DNA of 64,000 nucleotides, taken from Tretioscincus oriximinensis. Its lineage: Eukaryota > Chordata > Lepidosauria > Squamata > Gymnophthalmidae. The notes under the pieces were generated by a model. The model saw only the letters and a list, made by a program, of their open reading frames with translations, had not been told where the DNA came from and ran no database searches. The stretch lies in contig JAJVDF010000215.1 of NCBI GenBank assembly GCA_022410635.1, forward strand, positions 1,108,727-1,172,726. The letters are read 5' to 3'. Shown piece by piece: positions 22,666 to 35,739 of the stretch (the stretch's first letter is position 1; each line of letters starts with the position of its first letter). Both the position numbers and the translations under genes were made by a program.

Positions 22666-24654
22666 CTAGAGCCNATTGCATTATCATAATGCAACAGGCT
22701 ACAGTTTTTTTTAAAAGAGGATGCAAAACTAAGTCTATCACATTATCTGAGCAGGGTATGGCTCTTGCAGCCTCTGCCATGGTCACATGAACTGGATCTA
22801 AACGCATAGATGCTACGGCTTAAAAGAAGTTAAACAATGTGATCATACATGTAGACTTGATTACTCTTTTCTACCACTAATCTGTTTTAGGGGCTTCTTA
22901 GCACACATCATCTGGATTAGTAGCCCAGGCAGACAATGTATTAGTAAGCACCTTAAAATGCGTTAGTAAGGCTAAACATAAAGGACCACAGTTTCTGGGC
23001 ATGCCAGAGATCAGTTCAACAGGGACCTAACTCACCCCAAATGCAATTGGGGAAAATGAAAGAAATTGCTGTGGACTGAGCCAAACTATCTCCCACCCCC
23101 ACCCCTAATATTATACAGTCAACTTAGAAAGATTTCAAAGTGACATCTGTGTTACTCTTTGTTCAGAAAGTCCATTAAGGTTTTTTGTAAGATTTTTGAG
23201 ACTAACAAGATGCATCTGAAGACAGACTTGTCCATGAAGAAACATGACACCCACCTAACTCTTGCTAGTCTCCACAATGCTANAAGACGCCCTGAACTTA
23301 GAAAAAAAGCAGATTTCTTGAATTTCAGGCAGGAATTTTGGACCTTGGGACTGAACATGCAGTTTTATGCATGCAAAATGAGAATTCCACTACTGAGCCA
23401 AAGCACCTTCACTGACTAACCTCCTTTTATTATTTAAGTCCTATCCACCTTATTTTTAGCAGAGATGGATTCTGAAAGCAGCTAGCAGCTACAATCCACA
23501 CAGAGGATCAGGAAAAGCAGGGGTATATTAGTGAGTCCAGAGAAGCCTCTTCTCCTGTCTCCCCACTCTAAGCTGGTGATAACAATCTCGGCATTTTCTA
23601 CCAGATGGAGGGGCAAAAGTGCAGCTGCACTCTGGGGCTAACAGATGGTTAAAAAAATTGCCAGGCCACAGAAAAAGTATTTCAATGATCTGTATAGCTT
23701 AAAAGAAGCCATTTGACATTGGGGCAGAACTGGAAAAATTCCGTGCAGCTAATCGCCCAGGACATTCCTGGAAATTAAAAACTAATGCCGAGGAATTTGT
23801 ATTTTGCTTCTAAGTCATAGTATCATACCAAAGGAAAAAAGAGGGGCAGCTAGCATCATTTCTCTTTCAAAGTATATATATGGATTGGTGTGTTCTAGTC
23901 TAAATGTTACAACCATTTCATAGTATGGACTTGACCAATATTCTATGAAGTGAATTAGAAGAAACATGTATGAACGAGGTGAATAATAGAGGTGAAAGAT
24001 ATTCATCCGTTTCTCTCTCAGGTTCCCCCCTTCCACTCTTTCAATACAGCCAGTACCTTTGGATATAACATATTTTTTCACTACTAAAAAAAAAGGCTTT
24101 GATTTATTTATTTTACAGTGGTGATGGGAACAGATTGTTCTCTTCCAAATAAAAAAGGACAAAGAAGACCCCTTGTTCCATGGACTTGTATCTTTTCCCT
24201 ATCAGAATGTTGTTCTCAAATGCCGTTTCATTTTCCTTTAAGCAAATAAAAGGAGGCCTTTTACCAATACGTAATGAAAGAAGCAGCATGCTGTCTCGAA
24301 CCACACTGAGATGAAAACTGACTTGTCCCTGACCCATGGTGTTTTCAGACTCTGGACTGCAAACAATGCTTTATCCCCCCAAACTGCTTCCTAGCTTGCA
24401 AATGGGTAGAATATAGTGGAACCCACTGAAAGCTGAAACATCTTTGCCCTGGATTCCAGGCCTGGACTGTAAAATAATACTGGGTAAGCAGGATAGAATT
24501 TTGAGAGCTACCTTTGGTCAATTGCTGTTCATTACTTATTTGTCACCCTCACAGACCTTCAAGCTGCATTAAAGTGATTCCTAATTTATATGCCTTGCTG
24601 TACTTACTTTGCTGTGACACTAATTCTATTTTTATGTATGTATGTGTGTGTTTG
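22666..24654. other. Unique sequence, no gene recognised
   Basis: No repeat from elsewhere in the window. The block 23655-23820 (cagctaatcgcccaggacat, aaactaatgccgaggaattt) has the look of a conserved non-coding element but this cannot be tested here. Confidence 0.4.
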
Positions 24655-24870
24655 TTTGAGAGCCTATTTGGTGTAATAATAGAATATCTTGTAGTTTCCC
24701 AGTTTGATTCCACACTTCTCCATGAAGCCAGCTGGGTGATTTTGGGCTAAACACTCTCAGTCCCACCTACTTCACAGGGTATCTGTTGTGGGGACAGAAA
24801 AAAAGCTATGGGCACTCCCAAGACCCTAAATATATATACCTCAGGGTATGTATGAAGGGATGAATAAAAA
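24655..24870 (+). repeat. tRNA-derived SINE of the squamate type, divergent
   Basis: Order: gagcctatttggtgtaataa (A-box side), cccagtttgattccac (B box), atgaagccagctgggtgatt, ttgggctaaacactctcagt, cccacctacttcacagggta, tgttgtgggg. Same order as the better copy at 58.7 kb. Confidence 0.75.
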
Positions 24871-25637
24871 ATAATCAGTAGGTCCATGCCTACAGTCACT
24901 CTATGATCCAGATCATGATAATTTCTTGGACTGGAACAGCACTATCTGCACTGCAGTGGGGATTCTTGCCCAGCCCTCATAAAGGCTTCAAGCTCACACA
25001 AATTTCAAAGCTAGTCTTCAATATGGTTCTTAGCCTTGAAGCCCCAGGGGATTCACCCTGGAAATGCACTTTGATGTGCCACTGAAATGGGTCTTCTAGT
25101 AGGCTGAAAAACTAAAGGCACAAACCTTTCACGCTAACATACTGGTAGTTCTTTGATACTGAGAACTGTTGGTATCCAGAACAGAAGTCGTCTGATCTGG
25201 ATTATTCTCCATCTGGTGCTGACACAGGGTATTAGCAAAGGCAGCAGTACATACATGCAGACATTAGAAGACCTGAAAAGGACTATAGAGAATAGTAATT
25301 TGGAATGATGGTATAGAAAGACCTTATGAACCAACTCTGAAAGACATTAATTTACTGAAGACAATTCAGCCAGTAAATGGGTTGAGCTTGAAATTAATTC
25401 TAGGTCTATTTCCCTTCTGAGCCCTAACTGTTGCCATTTTTAAGAACATTAACTCAAAGGATGCATTTCGCCACCTGCCAAACCTTTAAAGAACAAAAAA
25501 AGCTTGCTACTACAATAATTATAAGATGTGGTTTTAAGATATAACGGAAGTATTAAATTTTATGACTGTGATCCACCTTAAGGACATATAATTTATAAAA
25601 TGAAAATAAATGCCTTTATTCCAACCAGTCCTCACAC
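24871..25637. other. No recognised feature
   Basis: Unique sequence. Confidence 0.45.
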
Positions 25638-25680
25638 ATTTTTATTTTATTTTATTTTATTTTGGGGGGGAGGGGGGGTT
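25638..25680. repeat. (TTTTA)n followed by a G-run
   Basis: Five ATTTT units then GGGGGGGAGGGGGGG. Confidence 0.95.
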
Positions 25681-27059
25681 GTTATATTTTTCCCTTACTG
25701 TCTCAAATGAGACACGTCACCCTAAACCTTTCTTTGCTAAGTGATATACAAAAATTGAACGTTTTTTGCTATCAAGGAATTAATTATGATTGGCAAACTT
25801 TCACCTGAAGGTGAAGGACCTGGAGAGAAAATATCATCTGCCAAAACTCTGTTGGCGGACTATTTTAGGGAACAAAGGCCACAAACCAGTATTTTTCATT
25901 TTCTTCTGAAACTGTTACTTCTTGAAAATTTATCTGCTGACACTGACTTGGAAATATTTCACACAGACAGATATCCTAGAGNATTGGAAAAAGTGAACAA
26001 GTCTTTCCCCTTTCATCCTCTCTCCTCAAACAAGGTTCTTTAGTTCCAGGGTACTCAGTTCAAGCAGAGGTCCTGTCATAATGGAAACTATCTTGCTCTG
26101 AAGTAAATCTTCAGAGAGCTGCCTCTTTTTGGATATAATTCATCTTCCTGTTCATCATAATCTTAATACAGCTCTATGAAGAAGAGCAAACACAAAGGTT
26201 CAATATAGGAACTTTTATGACCAAGAGATCATCTAAGTTCTAGATTTGCTCCGGACCTTAGTGAGATGCTGGCGTGACTCTGGTATCCCAACATCATGAA
26301 AACATCTTGTGAAAGTAAAAAACACACACACAGAAATTAAACACACAGACATTATTGATATGCAGTTTTGTTCTTCCTAGTTTGACTCTTGTTAGTTGCC
26401 TCAAGTAATTACAAAGCAGGTGAATGCAAGCACACAGTCTATATATTTCCCAGAATCACAATAGCTCCTGGAGGCTCTGCGATTGGACAATATTTGGATG
26501 AATCCTAATGCCTGGAGTGATGTCATCAACATTCTAAAGCCAGGGCCAGACTGGCAGAGGTTGACATGGAACTTGGCCCAGCACAACAGCCGGAACTGGA
26601 AAGGAACAACATACNAAGAGGCAAGGGGAAACATGGCGGGGGGAGAAAGAGTAAGCTAAACTCCCTCATTGCATTAAACTCATTCAATGGGCTTATTCCA
26701 CTAGTAAGTAAATTAAATATTGAGTTGGAGTTAGCACAATTCTGCCACTTTTGACACTGTAGTATAAATTGTGTTCATTACGGTATAGAGGTTCTTGTAT
26801 CTTGTTTGGTCAAAATGCTATTGGTATATTATAATATTAGAATCATTTGTGTCATCAAAAAGCAAGGACCCAACCTCCCTTATTCAAACTGGATACCTAG
26901 CCTGTACTATTATACTGGAGGAGGCTTATTTTCATGTATCAGCTGTCTCTTGTTCAAATAATTGCACCATTATTTGAGACTGGAAAGAAAAATGTTTCCC
27001 CTCTTTCCAACTCTCAAAGAAAACTCTAGAATTTGTTTGCGTCCCTATAGCTTTCTATT
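25681..27059. other. No recognised feature
   Basis: Unique AT-rich sequence with a short (CA)n at 26322-26333. Confidence 0.45.
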
Positions 27060-27350
27060 TCTGATTCCCAAGAATGTGCACATACATGTACCATAGGGCA
27101 TACACATCTGTATACTTCTGTAAAAAGGATCTGTGCATATATTAATTTCTCTANATAAGCTTTGCACATGAGATCTGCATATACACACACCTCTCCATAC
27201 AGGGCTTGCACATAGGTACATTGCTCTATATAGGACCACATATTCAACTCTGTGACATAGGGCTTAAACATAAGCTTTTGTGCCTAGGGCTTGCACATAT
27301 GTACACTTCTATCCATATTCTATGTACATATGCATTTCTCTGTACAACCA
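27060..27350 (+). repeat. Degenerate ~30-bp tandem array
   Basis: About eight diverged units of the form agggcttgcacatatgtaca-cttctctgta start near 27095, 27126, 27158, 27200, 27231, 27258, 27286 and 27317. Spacing is mostly 27-32 bases with one of 42. Old minisatellite; the open frames over it show the same periodicity and are not genes. Confidence 0.7.
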
Positions 27351-27419
27351 AGATGCTTAACAGGCAAAAGACAGTACACATACAATGTGAACCAGGATCT
27401 TACAGACTGCCACCCTATG

Positions 27420-27735
27420 TGATGAAGATGAAGAAGAAAATGAAGAAGATGAAGAAGNACTGGGTCGTTATACCCCGCTTTTCTCACCTTTAAAGGGACT
27501 CAAAGTGGCTTACAAGGGTATTTTTGCCCAAAGGTTTACATTCTATCTTCCCCACCAGGTTATGGTGATTCCCATGTATCTACTTGCAGTCAATTGTAAT
27601 TTCTTACAATTCATGCTTTCGAATAGCTGGGTTGGCTAGAGCTACAGGCTAGTGGAAGGTGCTCACCACTCCCCATGTCCGATACAGAGCTTCCAAACCC
27701 CTTCTCCCAGATGAGAGCTATAAGGAGCACTAAGT
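27420..27735 (-). repeat. SINE family S1, minus strand, well preserved, with (GAA)n tail
   Basis: The tail is a (gaagat/gaa)n run at 27421-27459, then tataccccgcttttctcacc, gggactcaaagtggcttaca, ccccaccaggttatggtgat, tgcagtcaattgtaatttct, ttcgaatagctgggttggct, and the head ending cccatgtccgatacagagct through tcccagatgagagctataag. About 290 bp plus tail. One of the best copies together with 60.0 kb. Confidence 0.85.
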
Positions 27736-28959
27736 GATAATAACAACAGCTACATCTGCAGTATCCAAGCTAAGTACAAATCTGTCAGGTAACCACTACG
27801 AAGCATTCCTTTCCCAGTCTTAAACAAGGATATGAAAAGGGTATAAGCAATGTTAACCTTCATCATGCCCCAGCAGCAAAACAATTGTCCAAGTATACAG
27901 TCTGCAACTGATTTGCTGAGGAATAAATAATGTTCAAAACAACCTTAATACATCTTGGAATGTTTGGCTCTTGCAAGCAACAGCTGCTATCCCAGTCTGA
28001 GCTTAAGCACCTTAAAAATTGATAACTGAGCTTTGAGCAATTCTTAGACTGTGGTCTACAGATTGCTAACAGAATTCAGTTCATTTCTAAGTTTTTCCAC
28101 TCCCCAGACCACAACAACGAGAAGAAAATGATTAACAGGAAAGGGGTTTCAATGAGGTTTCAGCATCAGGTTGATGAGGGATTCTGTTTAGATCCATTTG
28201 TCAGCAATGCTTTCAAGTCCTAAAAGGTCTCTCTCGTGTCTCTGCCCCTCCCTGTGGACACACACNGAGCTTCACCACACAGGAAGTCATACGTATGCAG
28301 TTGCTAATGCAACTCAGCATTGGCTAACAACACAACTGTGTGAAAGGGTGAGATCAGATTCTGGATAGTACATACCGCAAGTCAATATTACTTATTATTG
28401 CTATCATTATTCTTGATATTGGCCAACAGTGCCTAGGATATTGCTGTTGTCATTACATAATTACATTATTCCCACACAGAACATTTGGATCATAATGTTT
28501 TCTTCCCAACTCCCTACCCCCCAAAAAATTAACAAATGGAATTTATATAGATCTAGCAATAGACCTTATCCATAGTTTGCTCCTGACATTTCCTCTCTTC
28601 TCCTCCCCATATTCCATGAATTTTATCCACCTATATCATCTAGTTGAACATTCCCTCTTCCCTTCAAATGTACATTTATTTATTTTGAAAAAAAAAATAT
28701 TAATTGGTCCATCATATCTTGCCATCTAATAACTGCTNATTTCCCTCTTTTCACCCTAGAACTACTAGTGCCATGACTGCCCAACACAGCTGTCTCATCA
28801 CATTGATCTATTTCCATTATCTCCTCTTCCAATTGAGCTATAAAGATTGCTATTTCGTTATTTAAAATTATAGTATCACCAAAACCTGTTTCATATCTTC
28901 CCTAATTTTCTTCCCACTTTTTTTTGTATGAACATCTCACATTCCCATAGGCGATGTAC
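27736..28959. other. No recognised feature
   Basis: Unique sequence. Minus-strand reading of about 28733-28920 gives an open, glutamate-rich stretch (IAQLEEEIMEID) adjoining the CR1, which could be a scrap of a LINE ORF1; I do not rely on it. Confidence 0.4.
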
Positions 28960-29300
28960 ATAAAAAAAACAAAATAGGAGCCCTGCGGAAGAAAGCCATA
29001 GCCCATACAGTCCAGCATTTTGTCTCACAAAAGAGACCCACCAGTTGGACCTGGGCAGTCCCAAGCAGAAGACATAACCTCCACCTATTCTTGACTCCAT
29101 GCAAATGGTTTTTCAATAATACTGCCTGTTGCTCCATCCAGAGGTGGTATCAAGGCATTAATCTTAGTAGCTATTGATATCCCTGGCTTTCATGAATTTG
29201 TCTAGTCCTATCTTAAAACTATGCAGGCTGCAAGCTACCACTACTGAAAGTAAATTCCATAGACCAATGATCCTCTAGGTAAAATAATAAAATATCCCCA
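28960..29300 (-). mobile_element. CR1 LINE 3' end, minus strand, diverged
   Basis: Reverse 3' UTR (gcccatacagtccagcattt, gtctcacaaa, gagacccacc) then the ORF2 end (catgaatttgtctagtccta, gctaccactactgaaagtaa, attccatagaccaatgatcc). Confidence 0.8.
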
Positions 29301-31204
29301 TCTGTAAAGAAAGGTTAACCAATGCTTTTAAGAAATTCTATGATCTATCAGCATTAACATTTAAACTGGATCAAAATAGGGGTGGTGAGGAGAATCCCAA
29401 GGCAAACTGCATGAGGAAGAGTTTGAGACAGCTAAAGGCAGAAGGAAGCCACTGCGCAGAAACCACCATAATTCACCCAGATACAATATTCAAAGTGACC
29501 CAGAATGCATCCAAGTCATAATTCCTTTNGATCTTTTTAGCCCTAATTCACGANGTATTTTTGCTTTTCTTCTTTACCTTGTGGTTGCTGCAGCCAAGGT
29601 GACCCATATCTTAAATGTCATGGACAAAGTTCTGGGATACATACATTTCAAACCCAAGAAAGGGATATGCAATCTGATCAGACTCTTGAATTCTTATTTT
29701 TAAGGACANGTTTCTAGCCTGCACCGTAGTTTTCGACAACAGCAGGCTTAGGCTTGCACAAGGACTTAAAAATCAAAATGAGTCTCGGCAGGATTTCCAG
29801 TTCTCAAGAGCTTATGCAGATGTTCAAAAAAGCCATTTACCCACATTGCCCTTTGACTACCAAATCGTCTATTTTTCCCTTGAAATGTTATTTGATTTTA
29901 CTACTCTTTGTTCTTCTCTTTCCCCTTTGTCACATTTAGCCAAAAGAGATAAAGCGAAGAGGGCATCTGGGGTAGCCTTTCTGTGCTTAGAATTTTTACA
30001 AGGTCCTTGAATCTACGCTTACCAACATTGAAGCAAACAATGGCAGGTTCAAGAAAGTGCTGGATATGTGGCAGGACAAACTCAGATGGCACCAAGGTCT
30101 CGTGTGTTTTAATCAGGCATCAAAATCCTATTCTGTAACAAGGTAGTGAATCTCCAGGGGGAACGTCTGGGGTTAGATCCTCATGTGTCTCTGCCCTAGC
30201 TCCATTAAAATATAGGGAGCTACAATAGAGATGCTTGAGACCTCACTATTTTAATTTGCCTGTTACTTCAAAGATACAAGCGCAAAGATTTGCATATGAG
30301 GAAAGAATAAAAGTTGGAGAAAATGAAACAGAATAAAGTCCGTAGGGGGAAATAATAGTTTACATGTCAACTATTACTTGTAATTCTTAGCTTTATGAGC
30401 TAATTCATCCCAAATTATTGCTCGTAAATAAAGAACTAGTAAAGTGGAAGTTGATTTCCCTTGAACCTCTCANGCCTCTGAGATTAAATTGGCACCAATT
30501 TACTGGTAATCTAGGGATGGAGAGGAAGAATTGAATTAAGTTCATTCTTTAGGACTGAAGACTTAAAAGCAGATATGGAATCAGGATCAGTCTCAACCTT
30601 GTAAATACATTGGCTCATATACCAGGCACTTAGAAAGCGAGAACTACCTATATTTCTTTTAGAGCATTTCCATATATGACAGCATGCATGTTTTGGATAT
30701 GTCAAACTTCTAAATATTATATATAGTGCCACTTTCAAGGACCAGAAATTATTTATTTTTGTCTTTTTAACCTTTTCATTTCTCTTCAGTTATGCAACGT
30801 TAGGCCACCTACACAAAACTCTGTAGTAATAGATCTGAACAGGAATTAGACACCTGAGGCATGAATAGTTTCAGGCCATTTGTGCATGTATCCATCTTAA
30901 AACACATTAATAAATGTGTTTACCTTGACGTGAATTACCACACACATGAAGTTGCCCTCAATTACTTGCTGCATCCAGTTCCTCTCAGAAGCACCTTTGA
31001 AGACTAGCTGCTAATAAAAAGTCTTTGACCCAAGAGAGGGAGCTGATCTACTGACATTTGTAGCCGAGCATGGAGGCTAGGCTCAGAGAAGTCTCTGAAA
31101 CGGCAATCCCAATTGCTGCATGTTATTTCGTTTTTACTGACAAGATCTGTCTTGTATTCATGTCCCGAATATAGTACAACTNCTAAGAAACAGTCTTTCA
31201 ACTG
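29301..31204. other. Unique sequence, no gene recognised
   Basis: No repeats from elsewhere in the window. Three undetermined bases. No exon that I can defend. Confidence 0.4.
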
Positions 31205-31415
31205 ATTCATTCTTGAAGCCCTGAGTTGGTCGTGAAGAAGGGTGAAAGCCCTCTACTGGCCACAACTCTAGCCAACTCAGCTATCCAAAAGAAAGTAGAT
31301 TTGCAATCTACATTTCAAGTAGATTAATGAGTACCACTTCTAATGTGGCGAGGAAGATAACTAAGCATTCAGTGAAAATTAATCTTGTGAGCTGCTCGTG
31401 AGTCCTTTCGGGCAA
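31205..31415 (+). repeat. SINE family S1, plus strand, partial
   Basis: Order: gccctctactggccacaact, ctagccaactcagctatcca, gtagatttgcaatctacatt, tgagtaccacttctaatgtg, cttgtgagctgctcgtgagt. Head degraded and tail missing. Confidence 0.7.
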
Positions 31416-31845
31416 AACCCTCATCTTTTTTCCCTGCAGCTGATCGGAATGTTGCAAACAGCTGATCTCAGTTGATCTGACCTGTTTGCAGAGTTCCGAT
31501 CGGCTACAGGAAAAAAAGGAGAGGAGAAATGCAAGCAATCNGCTTAGATCTCCTGCTGCCCTGGACTCCAGCCTTTGAGGGTTCTTCTGCCTTTCCCAGA
31601 AGCTTCCCAAGGACCGGACCTCCAGCTCCCCCATTGGAGTTCAAAGCATTTTGTGTGCAGGCACTAAAAAGGGAGTGGAGGTGGCAGAAAGGGCAAAGGG
31701 AATCCCTACTCCACTTTGCTTCATTCTGCCCCCTCATGAGAACTCTGTTCTAGTGTTGCATTTTGGTGCCCTATGATATGCAATATAAGGCCTGCAGGTT
31801 TCTCCTAACCCCTGCCAAGTCTCTCTAGAAAACAAACAAATGCGG
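31416..31845. other. No recognised feature
   Basis: Moderately GC-rich unique sequence. The overlapping sense and antisense frames (31504-31753) have no recognisable domain. Confidence 0.4.
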
Positions 31846-31853
31846 CTCAATAG

Positions 31854-32155
31854 TAGGGTTGCCATATTATGGCAACCCAAAACCGGGACGGGGTGGGGTG
31901 TGCGCGTGCGCACTTACGCACGTGCGCCTGAGCGCATGCGCATACGGATGCTTGTAGCAAGACGGGCAGGACGTCTTTCCTGCCTGTCTCACAAGTGTCA
32001 ATGCGCACGCGCGCAGATGCGGTGGGGGGGTAGCGGCGGCGGAGGGGGGAGCGTCAACCCGGGAGGGTAAAACTTTTTTTTTAATCCAGCCGGGACAATA
32101 AAATTGTCCCTAAAACCGTGAATGTCCCGGTTTACCGGGACGTATGGCAACCCTA
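31854..32155. mobile_element. hAT MITE, family A (TAGGGTTGCCAT), 302 bp
   Basis: Starts TAGGGTTGCCATATTATGGC and ends CGTATGGCAACCCTA. An exact 8-bp target duplication, CTCAATAG, flanks it (31846-31853 and 32156-32163), which is the hAT hallmark. Just inside the termini are aaaccgggacg and its counterpart tgtcccggtttaccgggacg. The interior is CpG- and CA/GC-alternating (31890-31950 and 32000-32015). No transposase frame. Confidence 0.92.
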
Positions 32156-32163
32156 CTCAATAG

Positions 32164-32944
32164 GGAAACAAATCATTTGTGCTTTATACATCCAAATAAT
32201 ATTAAACATGTCATTCTAGTCTCTCTCAGTAGACTTTTGTTTGCTGCACTGAGTAGTGCAACAAAGAAAAGAAATATNAAGTGTTTTGAGCACTTATTTT
32301 GTTTTTAGGCAGAGTATCAATACTTCTGCTAGATCTGGAGGAATAACAGGGAACACTCTGTCAAACTTTGGTGTACTCAAAATGACAACAGAGACAAGAC
32401 AATCTAAATTCTATTCAATTAAGAGCTAAATCCTCTGCCAGCTAGAAAATAAATCACTATTGGCATTATTTATCATTGTATCTCCCATTATTGTTCACAA
32501 TAATCCACAATACTGAAAATGTTTCTTATTGGGTAAGTGGTCCTTCATCTTCAAATCTTGGAGGCATTCATAGAGTTCAACATTCATAATATTAGCATCA
32601 CTGACAGTCTTTATAAAGCGAGACTGGGATGTCTGAAAAGATTAGCTTCAGATTCTAGGTAGGATTNCTACTTCTGGCAACTGTACCTTCCCAAGGACAG
32701 ACAGAAGATGTCAGTTTTCATTCAGTTTTATTCCCAATAGAAATGATCTGGGTGCTCCATCCTGCTCTCTTCCTCAATTCTGAGCTGGAAACTGCCATGT
32801 CTTTTTTCTATCATGATACAGAGACACTACTTCTCTTTGCTTCTATGGTTGGAGAAATGTTTGAAATTCTCTTCCCCACTACGCCTTCCAGTAAAAAAAG
32901 GCAACATTTTTTAGCTCAGGGTATTTTCAGCTCAGTAGTGGTGG
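32164..32944. other. No recognised feature
   Basis: Unique AT-rich sequence. Confidence 0.45.
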
Positions 32945-33320
32945 AAATTGCATGAGAATCTCATACAATATTTTTCGGGGTTGTCCACTCGAAAATTTTT
33001 CGGGGTTGTCCACAAAGCATGGATTCTCATGCAATGCTGCATGTAACAATGCACAAGGGGAGCGCTGGGCCAGAGTGACATTATTGCGATGTCACGTCTG
33101 GCCCCTGCTTCTGGAAAGAGCAAGCTGGGGCTGAACATGACATCATAAATGTCACTTCCTGGACTCTGCTTCCAGGAATGGCGCATGGAGTGTTGTTACT
33201 TTCAGCCCCTCCTCAGAAACCTTCCAAAATTTTTGCACATGTGGAGAAGATTCAATGCCTAAGAATTTCGAGTTGCTGCTACAAGACTTCCCATCGGAAA
33301 ACTCCCAGCACTGGATGACT
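32945..33320 (+). repeat. Interspersed repeat family F, longest copy
   Basis: Order: gcatgagaatctcatacaat, an internal 25-bp-period duplication of atttttcggggttgtccac (32970-32988 and 32995-33013), tgcacaaggggagcgctggg, agtgacattattgcgatgtc, cccctgcttctggaaagagc, catgacatcataaatgtcac, cttccaggaatggcgcatgg, and an end aaaactcccagcactg that matches the end of the 60.4 kb copy. Confidence 0.7.
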
Positions 33321-34264
33321 GGGCAATTCTGTTGACCTAGAACTTAGTGACTAGAAGTGAAGTTAACTTGCAGTTTAATTTTCTCAAGATTTTATCTGCA
33401 GTTCAAAGGCCCTTCTACATAGGTCTTGATTCTGTATCGTATTCCAGAATAGGAACTTGCTATCCACATGCTGATTCAGATTACATCACAGCCCACTCAN
33501 AGCTTGCTGAAGTGAAGGCAGGTCCTCATTGTGGGATATCATCCAGGATAAGGTCCANTACAGAAAGAGCCTATATTCCTTTTCTCTACCTTCTTTATTG
33601 GCTTTGAAACACTCAAATGAGTATTGGAAAAATTGCCAGGGAATCTGCTGCTATAAGCTATGTGATACCATAGAACCTGAATTTGAGCAGAATGCTACAA
33701 CTAATGCTGCAGCAAGCAAGACAATACTAAATACAATTTCTGAATATTTTTCAAAGCACTTGAGATGGCCATTTCCCTCTTAAAATTGGGACTGGCACCA
33801 ACCCAAGCTCACCTTGATCTTGGAATCTCAGGGGGCAAGGCCATCTGTCACCACTGTAGGGCCTGCAGGGACTTCATTCGGCTCCTGACAGGCCTCTAAA
33901 GAAAAAGGAAAACGCAACAGGTAACGTGCTTTAAATTCTTGCATTCTTCCCTCTTCCCCTTGGACATATGCAGGAAATACTAAGATCAGAGTCTGATGGA
34001 TAGTCATAAAAGTCAAGGACCTAGAATAAACATAATTCCTTGATGAGGAAGAGGATGAAGATGAGGCAGATGGAGTGCNTCCATTTCAAATGTTTCAAAG
34101 AGCAATTAGCAACAGCAAACTAGTAACTTGTTTATTTATGGCATTTCCCCAAAGAGACCAAGGTCTCCATAATTTCTTCCTCTCCCCCCCCATTCCAAGT
34201 TCATTCTTAAAACAATTCTGTGAGGTAGTGAGCTTCCATAGGTTCTCATGCTGTACATCTACTT
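33321..34264. other. No recognised feature
   Basis: Unique sequence with three undetermined bases. Confidence 0.45.
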
Positions 34265-34410
34265 TACTATTGAATTTATATCCCACCCACCCCACAAAGG
34301 GCTCTGGGCGGCTCACAATACAGTACAAAATATAAAATACAAGATGAATTATATAAAAACCAGTGCAATACAATAAAAATGATAAAAATAGATCCAGGGA
34401 AATATTNAAA
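34265..34410 (+). repeat. LINE-tail-like repeat (ttatatcccaccc...ctgggcggctcacaa)
   Basis: Contains aatttatatcccacccaccc, gggctctgggcggctcacaa and an A-rich end, a motif widespread in lizard genomes as a LINE or SINE 3' tail. Related tails occur at 37.85 and 61.6 kb. Confidence 0.55.
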
Positions 34411-35739
34411 AAATTGCAGTCATGGCACTCATGACAAATGACATGTATCGGGGCATCATCCAAGAAGATAACGATTTATTTTATGTCTTTAAGAGGTTCT
34501 ACCATTTTCTTTAGATTCCTTAGTGGAATGTCTACATACTATGATTTGCAAATTTACAACTGCATGCACAAGAACGTTTTTAATGGATTAATCATTTGGT
34601 CCCATACTAAGGGCTGCCAGAATTGTGCTCAAGAATCAAGCAAACTCAACAGTTTCTGCAAAACTAATTCTGTCTTTTTATTCCAGCCTGAAACTAGAAT
34701 TATTTAAACACTAAAAAAAGAATTAGGAAAGTTGAAGATTATCAGTATCAACTGCTCTTCTTCCCTGTTGAAATATCCTTCAAAGCACTTTTTCCATCTT
34801 TTGGGGAGTTCATCTATTTGGAGTTTGGCTTTTGAGGCTATTTTATGATAGTCAGAGGAGACACCAACCAACAACCTGGATCAAAATGTGACTCTTATGG
34901 TTCCATTCTTGTTAGAGAAAATAATGAACACCTTTCTGTATCCAGAGAGTTATATCGAGTACCACCTAGTGACTAATCCTTTAAAGCTGCCAGGTCAGAG
35001 CATAAGCTGTGGGGTGCCTTTTCCTACAAAAAAGAGCAATTCCTACACTGACTCAAACAAGATTCACAAGGGCATCTAAGAAGCTGCTGCCCAATCCTTC
35101 CCTCAGAAATAATTTTTTAAAATACACAGAANAAACTCGAAAGCTTTCTTCCATCTTGCACCACAGTATTTCCTGATGCCCCAATTTTCACATCTGCTAC
35201 ATTTTTAACCATCTGTTACTAACTTTCATGAGAGGTACTGGATTTGACTGATAAAGTCATGCACAGATCAGATTTCAAACCCTTTAGAATCCCCATTTTC
35301 CTCCAGCTTAGCTACTAAGAGCAACAGGATCCTAGGTTCTTCTTTCTGTATGCCAAAGTATGACCAGTAACGGCATGCAAAAAAAAAAAAGAATTTTAGT
35401 AGCTGCTTCACAATTATGAAAGCTGGTCTTTTGACCAAGTCTGTGCAGTTCTTGGTAAAGGGGCAGTCATCTCCTTGACATTCAGAGATCTTAATGTTCT
35501 TATGGGACAACATTTAGTTTAATTACCCATTGCTTTTATCATGCAAATCAACCATTGCCAATCTATAGATGGGTTGCCAGTTGTCAACAATAATAAATGA
35601 CTAGCTTCCGGTTTCTGATCTTAAGGCAGAATTTTTGTTTCCGGTTTTATGGGTATTTCTGCCTGTTTTTCTACGCCAAATTTTCATTATAACAAGTGTT
35701 TATTTAAAAGCTTGGATACCTAGCAACTTCACAAAATAA
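34411..35739. other. No recognised feature
   Basis: Unique AT-rich sequence with a poly-A run at 35380-35391. Confidence 0.45.

Noticed and set aside
22292..22807. Long F/S/L-rich and K/E/R-rich open frames on opposite strands
   Set aside because: Both are produced by a purine-rich tract lacking stop codons by composition.
28733..28920. Glutamate-rich minus-strand frame as a host exon or LINE ORF1
   Set aside because: Short, contains an n, no clear splice sites and no firm family match.
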